From Hippopus hippopus (lineage: Eukaryota > Mollusca > Bivalvia > Cardiida > Cardiidae), in the NCBI GenBank assembly GCA_946811185.2, contig OX328103.1, positions 31,552,266 to 31,616,265 on the forward strand: 64,000 nucleotides of DNA; not shown here. Direction: 5' to 3'. More notes on this DNA, generated by a model. It saw only the letters and a list, made by a program, of their open reading frames with translations, made no database searches and had not been told where the DNA came from. Position 1 is the stretch's first letter.

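Noticed and set aside
62276..62878. 200-codon Gly-rich plus-strand frame
   Set aside because: Antisense shadow of the Pro-rich VWC1 B exon. Similar Gly/Val/Trp-rich plus-strand frames at 29025-29258, 30750-31088 and 55482-55724 have the same cause.

Overview
The window looks like nuclear DNA of an animal, most likely a heterodont bivalve mollusc. It is AT-rich, intron-rich and packed with short fold-back and TTAA-bounded repeats of a style I associate with clam-type genomes. The taxon is an inference from that style, not a match.

Nearly all of it is one very large gene on the minus strand. Its 5' end lies beyond base 64000 and its stop codon is at 2213-2215. By joining splice sites by eye I place 51 coding exons, the first cut by the window edge. 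Every junction keeps the reading frame; together they give 8,597 nt, about 2,864 codons and a TAA stop. The predicted product is a secreted or extracellular-matrix protein. In transcript order it has 18 von Willebrand factor type C (VWC) modules (the first partial) separated by Pro/Thr/Gly/Asn-rich linkers, three ShK-like six-cysteine modules, an unnamed globular domain of about 180 residues, two final VWC modules and a short tail. No promoter or signal peptide is in view. I recognise the domains but not a named orthologue, so no gene symbol is given.

Each VWC module is built from two exons: an 'A' exon, nearly always 115 nt, with cysteines 1-5, and a 'B' exon with cysteines 6-10 plus a linker of variable length. 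A exons run phase 1 to 2 and B exons 2 to 1, so every pair is a symmetric 1-1 cassette, consistent with growth by tandem cassette duplication. Two neighbouring linkers (exons 47858-48342 and 50095-50485) carry a 14-residue Pro-Gly-Gln-Thr-Tyr repeat.

The introns are full of mobile DNA. Family A is a TTAA-bounded MITE-like element of about 225-240 bp with a nearly perfect 57-bp central palindrome, present in roughly 60 whole or broken copies in both orientations. Family B is a second TTAA-bounded fold-back with a GTGTAGATCAAGATCAGACTGCAC palindrome. Family C is a fold-back of about 265 bp with GAGCCATGCTCTG ends. Family D is a fold-back with ATTCACCAACC ends. There are also a broken mariner-like element at a TA site, a SINE-like element with an 11-bp target duplication, an element holding an exact 162-bp tandem array, two diverged tandem arrays (1300-2140, 9150-10290) and a CT/AT microsatellite. 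I see no rRNA, functional tRNA, CRISPR, operon or prokaryotic feature, and no second convincing protein-coding gene apart from transposase remnants.
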